From Linum tenue (lineage: Eukaryota; Streptophyta; Magnoliopsida; Malpighiales; Linaceae), in contig CAMGYJ010000004.1 of assembly GCA_946122785.1 (NCBI GenBank), forward strand, positions 54,940,679 through 55,004,678: DNA of 64,000 bases, in the 5' to 3' direction. The notes beneath the pieces were generated by a model, which searched no databases, was not told where the DNA came from, and was given only the letters and a program-made list of their open reading frames with translations. Made by a program: the position numbers and the translations under genes. Positions 10,521 to 23,788 of this stretch are shown here, in pieces; positions within the stretch are counted from its first letter, which is position 1; every line of letters starts with the position of its first letter.

Positions 10521-12098
10521 TCTACACAATAAATAAAAGCCAAATAAGAAAACTTGAAGCCCCATTTCAAATTCCTGCATTCAGAGTGAAAGTAGGAAGG
10601 ACATTTTGGTCTTCACAATTAGTTTTTTTTATTCATTAAAAAGACACTTACTATGATTCGAACCATGACCACTTTAAAGAAAAGCAAAGATCATAACCAA
10701 TCACACTAAATACATTTGTTGTATCTTTTTAAATTAAAAACATAAAATCGCAGAGAGGAAAAAACTCTTCCCCCATTTCAAATTCCCTGCTCCAGGAGCG
10801 TTTGTAGGAAGGGTATAATAGGGAGTGTCAATTTTTTTCTTTTTCCTCTGTGGAACAGGCCAACTTACCGTACACATGCGGATTTAAACGGGTCGAGAAG
10901 TGTCAATTTTTTTCTTTAAGTCCTTTTATTTCTCCGTGGTGGTAAAATATATATGAAAAGGCAAAAACAATACTCCTTTTTATTGCTAAAAAGAAAAAAA
11001 TTAACAATAAACTAATGCATAGATTCTAATGGGTTAACCGCTAATCATAAAATAAAAGAGTTGAATGGGCCTGACCTACACGGGATTTGCCCATCAAGTA
11101 AAACAAATGAACATCATGGGTTTGTCATTCTAAAACAAGCTATTTTCTCTATTATAATATATATTATGCTATTATTTTATATCTTAATGGCTAAAATATA
11201 ATGTATTTTAAAGTTATTCAATGGTTCAACCTCGACCAACCCAATTAGTCCAATTTTTATCATTTCAAATATATATTATGTAATTATTTGATATCATAAT
11301 GATTAAATTACAGTGTATATTATAGGGAATCGTTTGGTATTTGTTAGTAAAAAACTAAACAGAAAGATCTATTTGGTTATTTTTAACATTAAAACGATCC
11401 TAAACATTTTCAGTTTTCTTTCAAAATTCTATAGTTTTATTCCCGAATCAGTGATGTGCAAATGGCGAATTGCAGTCATCTCTTTTCTTTCATTATTTTT
11501 TATTTTCAAATAGAAAGTTTAAAAGTAAAGAATAATTAGAGTTTGGCATGGGTCGGTCAAACAGGCTGAATTTCAAGTTTTGGTCGTTTTGATCAAGTTT
11601 AATTTATAATCACATGGTTCCTTAATACCCGATAAAAATCTCAATCCAAACCAGTTTGGCAGGTGAGTCCGTGTTTACCACCATTTTCTAGGGATACAGA
11701 AAGCACAATGATGACAAGATGAAAGTTTTATAAAGAAAATCAATCGGCCAACGGGCCGAGTAAAAGCCAGCAACGATTGTGAGATGCTCATTTCCCGAAA
11801 ACCGGCGGGATAGGCGATTTTTTATTCGATTTTCTGGAATTCGGTTTCTATGAAACTTACTCCACCTCATCATGTTACCAGAAACAATATTATTTCACTA
11901 GGTAACAGGTACTTGATTTTGGTTCATAAGGTTGATTTTTGATTCGTTGCATCATTCATGTCTCTTTCCTACTAAAATTCACTATTTATATCACGTGTTT
12001 CCCAAAAAAAACTATATAACAATAAGCTATACACCCCATTACATTATCAAATTTCATACATCACCTTCCTTCGGCCAAATGGCTGGGGCCCACGCTAG
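10521..12098 (+). mobile_element. Non-autonomous Helitron, copy A
   Basis: A 1578-bp element begins TCTACACAATAAAT after an A and ends CACGCTAG before a T. The 3' end has the diagnostic hairpin CGGCCAAATGGCTG about 10 bases before CTAG. No target duplication is expected or seen. It is about 90% or more identical by eye to copy B at 16540-18198. It encodes no Rep/helicase. On its minus strand near 10630-10720 it contains a tRNA-like piece with B box GGTTCGAATC, apparently a captured SINE. Confidence 0.88.
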
Positions 12099-12164
12099 TT
12101 TCTTTTAGATTGAGTATGACATCAAATTAATTCCTGCTCCCATATCACAAAGTGATTTATTGAA

Positions 12165-14311
12165 CTATGTACCTCCAATGACACATGGAACGGTGAAACT
12201 GCGCGGATCATCCCTCTTTTCTGGTAATTTATTCTGAATCACAGCACTACATTCAGAAGTAAGGGTTACCTTCTCTAGATTAGCCCATTTGTGATTCTTT
12301 GTCAGCAACTCCTTTAAGAATTTAGCATATGTAGGCATCTGTTCAAGTGCCTCCGCCAATGGTGTGTTGATCTGAAGTTGTTTTAAGAGATTCACAAATT
12401 TCTTGAAGTTTGGGTCTTCCATGGGCTTCATTAACCTTTGAGGGAATGGTGCGGGAGGTTAATTTGGCTTTACCTTTTCCTTCTTGAATTTTTTATCTTT
12501 TGGAGGTGCTTGAACAGAATGCTCCTACACATGCAAACCACATGTAGTTTGCCTATGCAAGTCAGATTTTTAAGCTTTTGCACTTTCTCCATCCTCTACC
12601 TCTGCAACTCCTTCTGTTTCTGATTTTGTTGACTTCCTTAAACTCTCTAGATCCTCCAAGACATTTCCACTCCTCAATGTGACAACTACAACCATTAGGA
12701 GAGGGCATCGGGTGGGTCGGGCTGATTTTGACTCTAAAACACATCCACCCACGCTTGAATGGATTGATAATTTTTAACCCACCACCCACTCACATTTAGT
12801 CTCGGGTTGGGTCGGGTGGATGATGCGGGTGGGTTTGCGGGTTCACCCACTTTACAATGTGTGTAATATAAAGGAGTCAACTTTTCATGATAATCGGTAC
12901 AAAGAGTTATCAAGCGGAAACAAGAAGATGAGATAGGGGGGAAAATGTCAAATAAGTTCTGAAATTGGTTAGAAATTCTATTATGAAGGAGTTTTATACA
13001 GATCGAGATGATTATCAAGGGCAAAAAACTAAGGAAAATAATTCAGCGTAGGAAAGAGGGGTGATCTAGGCACAAGAATCAGAGGAAAAACAAAGGGAAG
13101 AAGAGGAGATCACGATTTGGAAGGTTGACTTTGAGGTTCAATCTCCAAAAGTAGTCCAAGTTTCCGTCTAACGTCTCCACTCTCCCTTCTACAGCGCCAA
13201 CGACTTTGTTCCTTTTGTTGTTGGGTTGAGCGGGTCACCCGCCCACAACCCAACCGCCACCCGGCGGATGGCTCCCAACGAAACCCATCACCCACCCATA
13301 GATCCAGCCCTAAGTCCCTAACACCCATGGCATCCTTTGGATTCCTCTCAGAATTTGCTGGTAAAGTCCTAGGAATTCTACCTTGAATATCTGCCAAACC
13401 ATAGCTAGTAGAGATGATTGCACATTATTGTTGATAGCCAGCTGTTGAGTGACAAATTGATCCAAGTCCTTCATATTATTATTTGTTTTCTACATACGAG
13501 CCAAAATCAACTCCTCCAGCTGGGGCTTCTTCTCAGATTGAGTTTGTGGCTGCTGCTGCTGAAAACCAGGATGTGGGATTTTTCGAACACCGGTTGGATT
13601 ATTGTTCGACCATGACAAATTGGGGTGATGTCTCAATTGTGAGTTGTAAGTATTTGAATACATACCACCCTGGCCTTGATTTCGCGGATTATTGACATCT
13701 TCCAACTGAGCAGCTCCTAGTGGACACATATCCCTATGATGAGGACCCTCGCAAAGTTCACATAAAACAACCTCCTCTTGTCTACCAAGATCAAGTTTGG
13801 CCAGCCTTAGTTCGAGTGCATCAAACTTGGAATCCAATTTAGCATCTATCTTGGCTTCTAGACTTGTAGCTCTGTCCACCTCATGCAAGCCTCTTCTTCT
13901 TCGAATACTGGTCTCACTACCCCATTTAGTGACTTTTGAACAGATCTTCTCTACCAATTCATATGTTGCTGGGGCCTCCATCCTTGTGAAACCATTTCTA
14001 GAAGCATTATTCAGGACATCCCGGAACTCCCTTCTGATTCCATTAAAGAAAATTATGATCACGTTCCAATCTTCAAGACCATGGCTTGGGCATCTCATCA
14101 AAAGCCCCTTATAGCGCTCCCATGCTTCAGTCAGACTCTCGTCTTCTGCTTGCTTAAACGTAACAATTTCCTCTTGTCTCTTCATTGCCTTGGCAGGAGG
14201 AAAGTACTTATCCAGAAAGACCTTCTCAAGCTGAGCCCATGTCGTGATGGAACTTGGTGTTAAGTTCTGAAACAAGTGTGATGAATTCCCTAACAAAGAC
14301 ACATGACTCAA
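12165..14311 (-). pseudogene. Ty3/gypsy gag-pro remnant
   Basis: On the minus strand 13490-14311 reads as a retrotransposon gag domain (SITTWAQLEKVFLDKYFPPA, ...LMRCPSHGLEDWNVI) with a CELCEGPHHRDMCP zinc knuckle. Downstream, 13321-13397 and 12560-12695 carry the gag-protease linker with VTLRSGNVLED. 12165-12431 carries LEQMPTYAKFLKELL and ECSAVIQNKLPEKRDDP, the stretch before the aspartic protease. This order fits the Athila-like branch of Ty3/gypsy. The reading is broken by stops and by a 625-bp hAT element at 12696-13320. Reverse transcriptase and integrase are absent, cut off at the Helitron boundary near 12099. Confidence 0.85.
12696..13320. mobile_element. Non-autonomous hAT-type element in gypsy gag
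   Basis: A 625-bp insertion splits the gypsy gag-pro frame. Ends are TAGGAGAGGGC and, reversed, TAGGGACTTAGGGCTGG. Flanks ACAACCAT (12688-12695) and ACACCCAT (13321-13328) match at 7 of 8 positions, an aged 8-bp target duplication. Subterminal GGGTGGGTCGGG motifs occur at both ends in inverted orientation. No transposase. Confidence 0.7.
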
Positions 14312-14329
14312 TTGGGTTGACTATGGCAT

Positions 14330-15717
14330 ATTATGACCAGGACAGTCAATTTTTGGGTTGTGGGCTAATCCTATGCCTCCATCTTCCTCGCTAGTGACAA
14401 CGTGAATGCTACACATCATGTAAGAGGGATTTATCACACAAGAAATAAGCAAGCATCAAGGTCAGGTGGAAAGCTTTCATAGTGATAGACTTTAACTACA
14501 CATCTCTATCGACTACCAAGCATAACTGACGACCGGATGTAGAATAGGGTAAACAAGCAATAGAAATATAAAATCACCGGTCTCCTAGGTGTACCATACT
14601 TCGACTCAAGGTTTCATTATCTAGCCAACCTAGAATAGTGATTAAGAAACTAATCTAACTAGACTAATATAACCACTACCTTAGCTAATTACAAGTTATG
14701 GAGATCTCTTAGCTTGAATCCCTAGTTCAATCAATTGGACCGATGTTACGTACCATCCTAGCTCAATCGACTCAATACCCTACTGTTAGGAGATCGACTC
14801 ACACGGGATTGACCCAAAATGACAAACTGATGAATGGGTAGGTGATCTATTCAACCTAGGGCAACCCTATATCGTTAGGAGATCGATCGAATCAACTCCA
14901 TCGGGGATTATCTGGACAACATATGATAGGAGTGACCCTAACACGCCAATAATGGGCTCTAAGGGGATTATCTCCCTCCTATGTCAAAAGCTCAATTGAC
15001 ATGAAGTGGAATCCAAAATAATGCAATCCATGAAAACCATCCGTCAAATAGATAAAATCATCAATCAAAGATAGAATGTCTCACATACATCAACTTCATA
15101 ACAAAATCTAGACCTAGGGTTCATCAAGCTAGGAGAAGGGGACTATTTCATAGAGACAAGAGATATTACAAATTGGCTCAAGATCTTAATTTTCTTCATC
15201 TTCTAGGCTTGAATCCTAGACTCCAAAATCAACCCAAGCCTTTAATTAAGCTCCAAGATCACTCAAGATCACACACACTCTCTCTTTAGAAATGCCCCTT
15301 TGGGTATTTTGGGTCGGAACCGTAAAGAAGAACCCTAAAATTCCATATCCAGTCAAGCTCTCCTTTTCTCTCTCCCAGCTGTGTTCTATTTATATAGCCG
15401 GAGCGCCAACATCACGACCTGAAGATCATGGTTGTGATCTCGATAGCCCGCTCGTGATCTCGACTGAAGACATTGTCGTTTTGGCCCATCTTCACGGTCC
15501 GCTGGTAAAGATCACAGTCTTGAGATCATGACCTCGACTCCACCCGTGAGGCTTCCTGAAGCCCAGGTTTCTTCACAATCTTCACGTCCAACGATCAATG
15601 TTCACGGGCAGGGGCCTTGATATATTCTTCCAGCCCGTGATCTATGCTCTTTCTTCATACTTTGACGCTTTTTGACCTCCATTCATCCTGGAACTCGTCC
15701 TCAACCTTTTCACATGT
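14330..15717 (-). repeat. LTR/3'-region sequence of Ty3/gypsy type
   Basis: On the minus strand a TATATAAATAG box lies at about 15390-15400 and is followed by a long leader-like sequence without a coding frame, as in a 1-kb gypsy LTR. The stretch CTATTCTACATCCGG near 14535 recurs as CTATTCTACACCCG near 24875 in the second gypsy remnant. The part at 14330-14440 is similar to 49141-49235 in opposite orientation and looks like the region after pol, so the copy is rearranged. Exact LTR borders could not be fixed. Confidence 0.45.
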
Positions 15718-15916
15718 GTAATTACCATGGTCCATGAAACCGTACTGGAGACCGTACCGGGAAAGTCAGTGGTAGGATATTTTATGGTAATACCGTGGTT
15801 TAATCGTAGTTCAATCGTGAGTACCGTTAAATACCGCCTACCAGTTTAGCCTCTGATGCTGGTATTTCGTGGCTGAACCACCGATATGGTATGGTTTCAT
15901 TTACCATGGTAATTAC
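15718..15916. mobile_element. 199-bp MITE with long inverted repeats
   Basis: Inverted ends of about 28 bp beginning GTAATTACCATGG and continuing with a (C/A)ATGAAACC(G/A)TAC stretch. The core contains TACCGTG/TACGGT motifs and no coding frame. No unambiguous target duplication. Confidence 0.65.
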
Positions 15917-16142
15917 CAAGTCAAACGATAAAAAAAATAAGGGTAAAATATGTGTAATTATGTCAGAATCATTTTAAATTTGAGATCTCTTATTTATTAA
16001 ACAACATACTAACTACATAGCCACTTTGGTTTCTTGTTTATGGTTTAAGAATTTCAACTTTTATATTTAGGTATAATTAGTCAATTTTTCAAACACCTAA
16101 ATATGATATATATAACCGAAGTGGCCACTATATATATGTATT

Positions 16143-16537
16143 AGGTGGCTACTTCGGCGCACTCACTTTTTTGGTGCACTCAGTGCATCCAATTCGAAAA
16201 GTGTCCATAATACATCAAATTTTGAACTTTAATTAGCACTCTCAATCTAATATGATGATATGACATATAATCATAATAAATCAATCTATTACCCTAACCC
16301 ATTAACCTTCAATTTTGAATCTCAACCCAAAACCCCAAATTGTAAACCTAAACTCTAACCCTAAATCCTTCAAATTAAAGTAAATTTTGAATGATTTTTT
16401 TTCAAATTCATGTGCTTCTTGTTCATAATATCATAAGCAACAATTAATTCCGTTTTGATATGAATCGCATGCTCAGAATGACAATTATGAGGCGATGCAC
16501 AAAAAAAAATAGGTGACCGAAAATACTCCACCATATC
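16143..16537. mobile_element. MITE, copy 1 of the GGTGGCTACTTCGG family
   Basis: Begins GGTGGCTACTTCGGCGCACT and ends with a decayed inverted copy near 16500-16537. The core, including telomere-like CCCTAACCCATTAACC phrases, matches the element at 58734-60269 in inverse orientation. Helitron B begins 3 bases after it. Confidence 0.7.
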
Positions 16538-16539
16538 TA

Positions 16540-18198
16540 TCTATATAATAAATAAAAGCCAAATGAGAAAACTTGAAGCCCCATTTCAAATTTCCTGTAT
16601 CCAGAGTGAAAGTAGGAAGGACATTTTGGTCTTCACAATTACTTTTTTTATTCATTAAAAAGATACTTACTAGGATTCGAACCATGACCATTTTAAAGAA
16701 AAGCAAAGATCATAACCAATCACGATAAGTACATTTATTGTATCTTTTAAAATTAAAAACATATAATCGCAAAGAGCAAAATACCCTTCCCCCATTTCAA
16801 ATTCCCTGCTCCAGAAGCGTTTGTAGGAAGGGTAGAATAGGGAGTGTCAACTTTTTTCTTTTTCCTCTGTGGAACGTGTCAACTTACCATACACATGCGG
16901 ATTTAAACGGGTCTAGGAGTGTCAATTTTTTTTCTTTAAGTCCTTTTATTTCTCTGTGGTGGTAAAATATATATGAAAAGGCAAAAACAATACTCCTTTT
17001 TATTGCTAAAAAGAAAAAAAAAATTAACAATGAACTAATGCATGGATTCTAATGGGCTAACCGCTAATTATAAAATAAAAGAGTTGAATGAGCCTGACCT
17101 ACACGGGATTTGCCCATCAAGTAAAACAAATGAACATCATGAGTTTGCCATTCTAAAACAAGCTATTTTCTCTATCATAATATATATTATGCTATTATTT
17201 TATATCTTAGTGGCTAAAATATAATGTATTTTAAAGTTATTCAATGGTTCAACCTCGACCAACCCAATTAGTCCAATTTTTATCATTTCAAATATATATT
17301 ATGTAATTATTTGATATCATAATGATTGAATTATAGTGTATATTATAGGGAATCGTTTGGTATTTGTTAGTCAAAAACTAAACAGAAAGATCTATTTGGT
17401 TATTTTTAACATTAAAACGATTCTAAACATTTTCAGTTTCCTTTCGAAATTCTATAGTTTTATTCCCGAATCTGTGATGTGCAAATGGCGAATTGCAGCC
17501 ATCTCTTTTCTTTCATTATTTTTTATTTTCAAATAGAAAGTTTAAAAGTAAAGAATAATTAGAGTTTGGCATGGGTTGGTCAAACATGCTGAGTTTCAAG
17601 TTTTTGCCTGTTTTCATCAAGTCTAATTTATAACACATGGTTCCCTGATACCCGATAAAAATCTCAATCCAAACCAGTTTGGCAGGTGAGTCCGTGTTTA
17701 CCACCATTTTCTAGGGATACAGGAACGGTAGTTCCTATCCCAAATCGTGTTGTTCATTCTTGATTTTTTTAGATTTTATCATGGCTTGGCAAAAAACCAG
17801 AAAGCATAATGATAACAAGATGAAAGTTTTATAAAGCAAATTAATCGGCCAACGGGCCGAGTAAAAGCTAGCAACGATTGTGAGATGCTCATTTCCCGAA
17901 AACCGGCGGGATAGGCGATTTTTTATTCGATTTTCTGGAATTCGGTTTCTATAAAACTTACTCCACCTCATCATATTACCAGAAACAATATTGTTTCACA
18001 AGGTAACAGGTACTTGATTTTGGTTCATAAGACTGATTTTTGATTCGTTGCATCATTCATGTCTCTTTCCTACTAAAATTCACTATTTTTATCACGTGTT
18101 TCCCAAAAAAACTATACAACAATAAACTATACACCACATTACATTATCAAATTTCATACCTCACTTTCCTCCGGCCAAATGGCCGGGGCCCACGCTAG
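16540..18198 (+). mobile_element. Non-autonomous Helitron, copy B
   Basis: A 1659-bp sister of copy A at 10521-12098. It starts TCTATATAATAAAT after an A and ends CACGCTAG before a T, with a perfect 3' hairpin CCGGCCAAATGGCCGG at 18172-18187. It differs from copy A mainly by a ~77-bp segment near 17725-17802 present only here. The tRNA-like segment on the minus strand (about 16640-16730) has a perfect B box, GGTTCGAATCC. No helicase gene. Confidence 0.88.
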
Positions 18199-18930
18199 TA
18201 TAGATATATCCGTTGTTACCATTCGACACCGGCTCCGCCCCTCAGTTTGTCGGCGATTATTTTTTGCTAGAAAGGTGTTTCCACTCTTCACATCATCCTT
18301 CCCTTTCTCGATCACTCGAAGCAACATTATTATATTGACTTGTTTACTTATATCTCCATCATCCATTTTCATTTCCTTACTACAGTTTTCGATCATAAAG
18401 AGAACAACAGTTTGTTTGTTAAGGCCAATTATCTCAACATATCCCTTTTCCTATCCTTACAGGATTGAAGAAATTTCAAACCCGCTGTTCCATAACAATA
18501 TTATTAATGTTTTAACAACCTTTCTCTGTCTATTGAAGTACTTCCCATCCAACGGTTAGATGTCATTTCTGGCATTTTAAATCAATTCTTTGTTGAACAG
18601 TTTAGGCAAATTATGGAAATTGAACCCTTTAGACAAATTATAGACAAAGTACGAGAGGAATTCATTAGTTACAAGGAACAATTTAATTTTAATTTACAAG
18701 GCGTATTTGAGGTAAAATTGACGAGTTCTAATAAGAACTCTAAAGTTAAACGTGTTCAACAGTATAAAGCAGTATAAAGCAGTGCAAATATAAGTGACTT
18801 TTTGAGAAGTCATTTTAATGCACCCAAAAACAAATTGTACATATCTAAACCCGAAACAAACAATATTTTTATCAGAAAAAAAAAGAAAATGAGATGTGGT
18901 GACTCATTACTATGAGAAACTAATAATTCT
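18199..18930. other. Spacer upstream of the peroxidase gene
   Basis: AT-rich sequence without a recognised gene. The right end serves as the distal promoter of the peroxidase gene. Two adjacent copies of CAGTATAAAG at about 18761 and 18771 are a small duplication. Confidence 0.45.
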
Positions 18931-18931
18931 C

Positions 18932-18938
18932 TATATAT
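18932..18938 (+). promoter_or_regulatory. TATA box of the peroxidase gene
   Basis: TATATAT lies 171 bases before the peroxidase start codon, placing transcription start near 18965 with a leader of about 140 bases. This is a position-based call only. Confidence 0.45.
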
Positions 18939-19063
18939 TCAATGAGCTCAATAATTTTCTAATCTGAAGGCCTCAAAATCAACTAGCTATCAATACTTGG
19001 TTAGCCCACCATCCTAATTACTGTTCTTGTGCATGCATGTGAGGATTTCTACTCGCACTATAA

Positions 19064-20350
<1,287 letters not shown>

Positions 20351-20882
20351 GGACATGGATCAATGTTTATGTTAAAGCTACTTTAACTGCCCTAGTTATA
20401 AATAAGCAGTGAAAAAGCAGACTGCTGGTTCAGAAACTCTACCAAGTACCAATGGATGTCAATAGACAAAACAATGAATCGCAACTATATTTGTAAGATA
20501 AATATGGAAAGCATGAATTAAGATCATAAATTATGTTGAGAAAGGCCAGTTAAAAGGCATTTTAATTACGAAGAGAACATGGAAGCGTCTTTTCCCAGTG
20601 CAGTAGGCTGAAAATTTGCTGGTCCACAAAGGTACTGTGTCCCATTTTGACTATAACTAATTGTCTCCACTACCACTTAAAAAAATTCCACGAGTCAAAT
20701 CTCTACCCTACTCAAGCCATTACTGCATTCATCACTCTACAATGGACTATAACGTGTAACTAGAAATTAAGGCCATCTACATCAGATGGTAACAAAACTG
20801 GAGCTATACAGTAAACGACATCATCACAATCTCATGACTAGAAATAAAATAGGCTAAGTTATTCTTATCTACTTGCCTCTGC
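20351..20882. other. 3' intergenic space between two convergent genes
   Basis: Holds the 3' UTRs of the peroxidase (plus) and the sororin-like gene (minus). No other feature is visible. Confidence 0.6.
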
Positions 20883-22574
20883 TCATTCCAACTCATCAGC
20901 TGAAGCGACCTCTTCTTCTAGCAGTTCAAACGCATCAATTTCAGCAAAGTACGCTTTCTGCTGCTCGATGAAACTTGTATCTTCATTATCATCTCGAACC
21001 TCTGTTGCCTGGCGTATCTTCTTCAGTACCAAATGGACAATGAATTTGCATGTCAACATTGAGAAGTAGGATAAACAAAGCAGCCAAAAGACGTTTCAGA
21101 CAAACTCAGCAAGCAAGAACGGCATAAGAAACCAGCAAACCTACGAAAATCCAATTTCAGCAACTATAATCAAGGATGGGATCCTGTTGCTTCCTAAAAA
21201 AACGAATGGTAGAAGAGAACGCATGGGAGAATCAAGATGAAGCAGGTACTTTCGGCAGAAAGAGAACACTAGAGCTCAAAGCCACACAAAGGAGCCAAAC
21301 ACTAAGAGGGTAAATGAAACACAATGATAGGTGCACGACAGAACACAGGCATAGGTAACTGAATGGAGGATGCAGAAACCATTCCCGAACATTTTAAAGC
21401 CAAGCCAACTCAATCAGTCCTCCATATGTCTGAATAAAAGGCCGATGCAAAGCCAGAAGAATTATTCTACTTTCCAAAATAAAAGAACCAGAGTATCCAA
21501 CCTTTTTATGAGCTACTATCAATGATTTGGACAGACCAGTACCTCCATCTTCATCTATTTTGTCCCTGCAGTCAATCAGTGAGACCAATAACCAGCACCG
21601 ATAGACAGAATTCGAAAAAGAAAGTAACCACTAAGAGCAGAAAACATTCCCATCAAATACAATTTGAAATGGTACCTAGTTGTAGAGCTCACACGAAATA
21701 ACAAAAGCTTCAGTAGTTCCCAGGAAAAGCAACAAAGAAAAAACCCCATGCTTCAAAACATAGTAGATGCGATAAAACTGTCGAGCTTTAGCTAATGGGA
21801 GTTGATATAGAACAATTCAGTACACCCAGAATACTGCTCAAACTAAACTATCCTTTGTTCAACAGGGAATTAAAAAAACCCAAATATATATTTTCTAAAC
21901 TCATCTCCTCATGCTCTCCGATCTATCCCCTATCCCAAAACTTTCTTCTCAGTACTGCATCTCTAATCACAGTCGAAATCAGAAGATACGAGCAAGAGAA
22001 ATATCCACATTGGAAACATACCTGCTAGACTGACTCTTTATAGCCGGCATATCAATTGCCTTCTCCTTGTCCTTCCTTTTGCTTCCAGAATGTCTCCTTA
22101 CGTAAACCGGAGATGGCTCCCAAACATCATCGCCACCTGATACGCTTTCAGGTATGAGGAATTAACCACGGAAAATTAAATCTGACAAAACCCTAGATTC
22201 CCAAAATCGATTCCAGAATAAACAATCGACGAAGGCGGAAGAGAGAACCCAAAATTACCGACGGTCGAGGGTGGATTTCGCTGTCGGCGAACCGGCGTGG
22301 AAGTGGAGGATCCTAGACCGGCGCCGGTGGTGGATCCAGTCTTTGATTGAACCTTATCGAGATGGGTCTCAGTGGGATTCACATTGTCGCCGGAATGGAG
22401 ATGCTGTGAAGAGGAGGCAAATGATTTTAAGGGTTTCTTTAGAAGGTCAGACGAAGAGGAAAAAGAAGAACAGAAAGCAGAGGAGCCGAGTGGGAGGATG
22501 GTGTTGCTGCAATCGGAGAGTGGCTTCCTTCTCATAGCACTGCTGCTAGTAGTATTTCTGCGTTGTGCCTCCAT
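20883..22574 (-). CDS. Sororin-like sister-chromatid cohesion protein
   Basis: Four exons on the minus strand: 22574-22259, 22136-22022, 21565-21502 and 21020-20883. All have GT-AG borders and join in frame to 210 residues. The N-terminus reads MRRKPLSDCSNT within a Ser-rich basic region. The middle has DDVWEPSPVYVRRHS, basic KRKDKEK and an acidic patch. The C-terminus carries the diagnostic Sororin motif, here EQQKAYFAEIDAFELLEEE. Sororin protects cohesin from WAPL-driven release. Plant homologues are short and divergent outside the C-terminal motif, as here. The start Met at 22574 is the first in frame that precedes the conserved basic region; an upstream Met at 22625 adds 17 poorly supported residues. 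Exon 4 could begin 3 bases later without changing the frame. Confidence 0.75.
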
Positions 22575-22842
22575 CAATGTCGAGGGTTTTTCTTTCCCAA
22601 GCAGATTGTGAACGAGCACAATCACAGTCGCTGAATTGGTGACATACGAATTGGAGGGGCGGAGTGGAGATGCAGTACTGGAATAGAAACGGATCGCACA
22701 GGAAGCATTTCAGTTCTCCAATGGCGGGAAATATCAAAGAGGAGTCTGGTGGTCGTGGATACTGGAGAGCTCTGATTCAATGAAGTTACTACTTTGGCCC
22801 CTGATTTTGACCAGTTTAGTTGCCCACCTGGCCACCTCCCTC
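22575..22842. other. Promoter side of the sororin-like gene
   Basis: Short region between the sororin-like start and a hAT insertion. No clear TATA box. The inserted element begins about 270 bases upstream of the start codon and so may lie in or near the promoter. Confidence 0.4.
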
Positions 22843-23347
22843 TAGGGTGGGCAACCGGTTCGGTAAACGAACCAAGACCGAATTAAACCGAACCGAACAG
22901 AAATAATACTCTTTGGTTCGGAATTCGCAAAAAAAAATATGGAGATTTCAGAAATCATGATTTTTTCAACTGAATCGAAATTCCAAATTTCCGATCGAAA
23001 AACCGAAATACTATAATTGTAAGCTCCAAATGGTGAATTTTTATGTTTGTAGTTGTTTTTAGACTTAAATATTTGAAATGTATTATGATTTATGTGTTGA
23101 AAAGATTTATTTTATCATTGATGATACATATAATTGCATATTTATTGTTTATATTAGGGGTGAAAAATAATTTAAAAGTGAGAAGATACAAGTAGCCTCA
23201 CAAATTCGGTTTTATGTGAAAAACCGAAGTGAATTATAATTAAGTTTAAACCGACCAAACCAAATGAATTCGGTTTGAGGTTTGGGAGAATTCGGAGACT
23301 CGATATTCATAATTCTGGTTCGGTCCCCAACTGAATGCCCACTCCTA
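22843..23347. mobile_element. Non-autonomous hAT element upstream of the sororin-like gene
   Basis: A 505-bp element with ends TAGGGTGGGCAACCGG and, reversed, TAGGAGTGGGCATTCAG. It is flanked by the perfect 8-bp duplication CCTCCCTC (22835-22842 and 23348-23355). Subterminal ACCGAA/TTCGGT motifs are dense at both ends. No transposase. The 8-bp duplication identifies the hAT superfamily. Confidence 0.85.
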
Positions 23348-23788
23348 CCTCCCTCTCACAAGTAGGGATGGTGAATTTTTTTTTTTTTATGATTCAACCC
23401 TTCTCCACGGATAGATCAAAGCCAAAAAATTCAAAATTGAAGGATTGTGGGCAAGCTTGTCGTACCTGAGTTTATCTGGAAGTGGGAATAATGAGTTCCG
23501 AACACCTCTTGGAGAGTTTGCTCGTTTGAGTCAAACCTGCATTGATTCGGTCAAAACTCGGCAGACTCGCACGATTAACCTAGAAGTACGGATTGTATGT
23601 ATTGCTATAGGGATTATTACCTCCCCTGTCATTTGCAATGTAATCCGTTGTTTCTTGAGGCGTTGTCGCCTCTATCATCGATTGTCAATCATCAAGAGCA
23701 TGATTAGAACTTTGGCACCAATCACAAAGATGAACTTGAGCCTTTGGTTGGCTACTTGAGGCATTGTCAGTGTGCTTAACTATCTTGA
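23348..23788. other. Spacer, possible gypsy-derived sequence
   Basis: Open frames here have no recognisable domain. The sequence leads into the gypsy gag remnant and may be degraded retroelement. Confidence 0.3.

Noticed and set aside
16310..16370. Interstitial telomere-like repeats (also 58920-58990 and 62270-62670)
   Set aside because: CCCTAA phrases are irregular. The first two sites are simply the core of one MITE family; the third has TACCCTA without a steady period.
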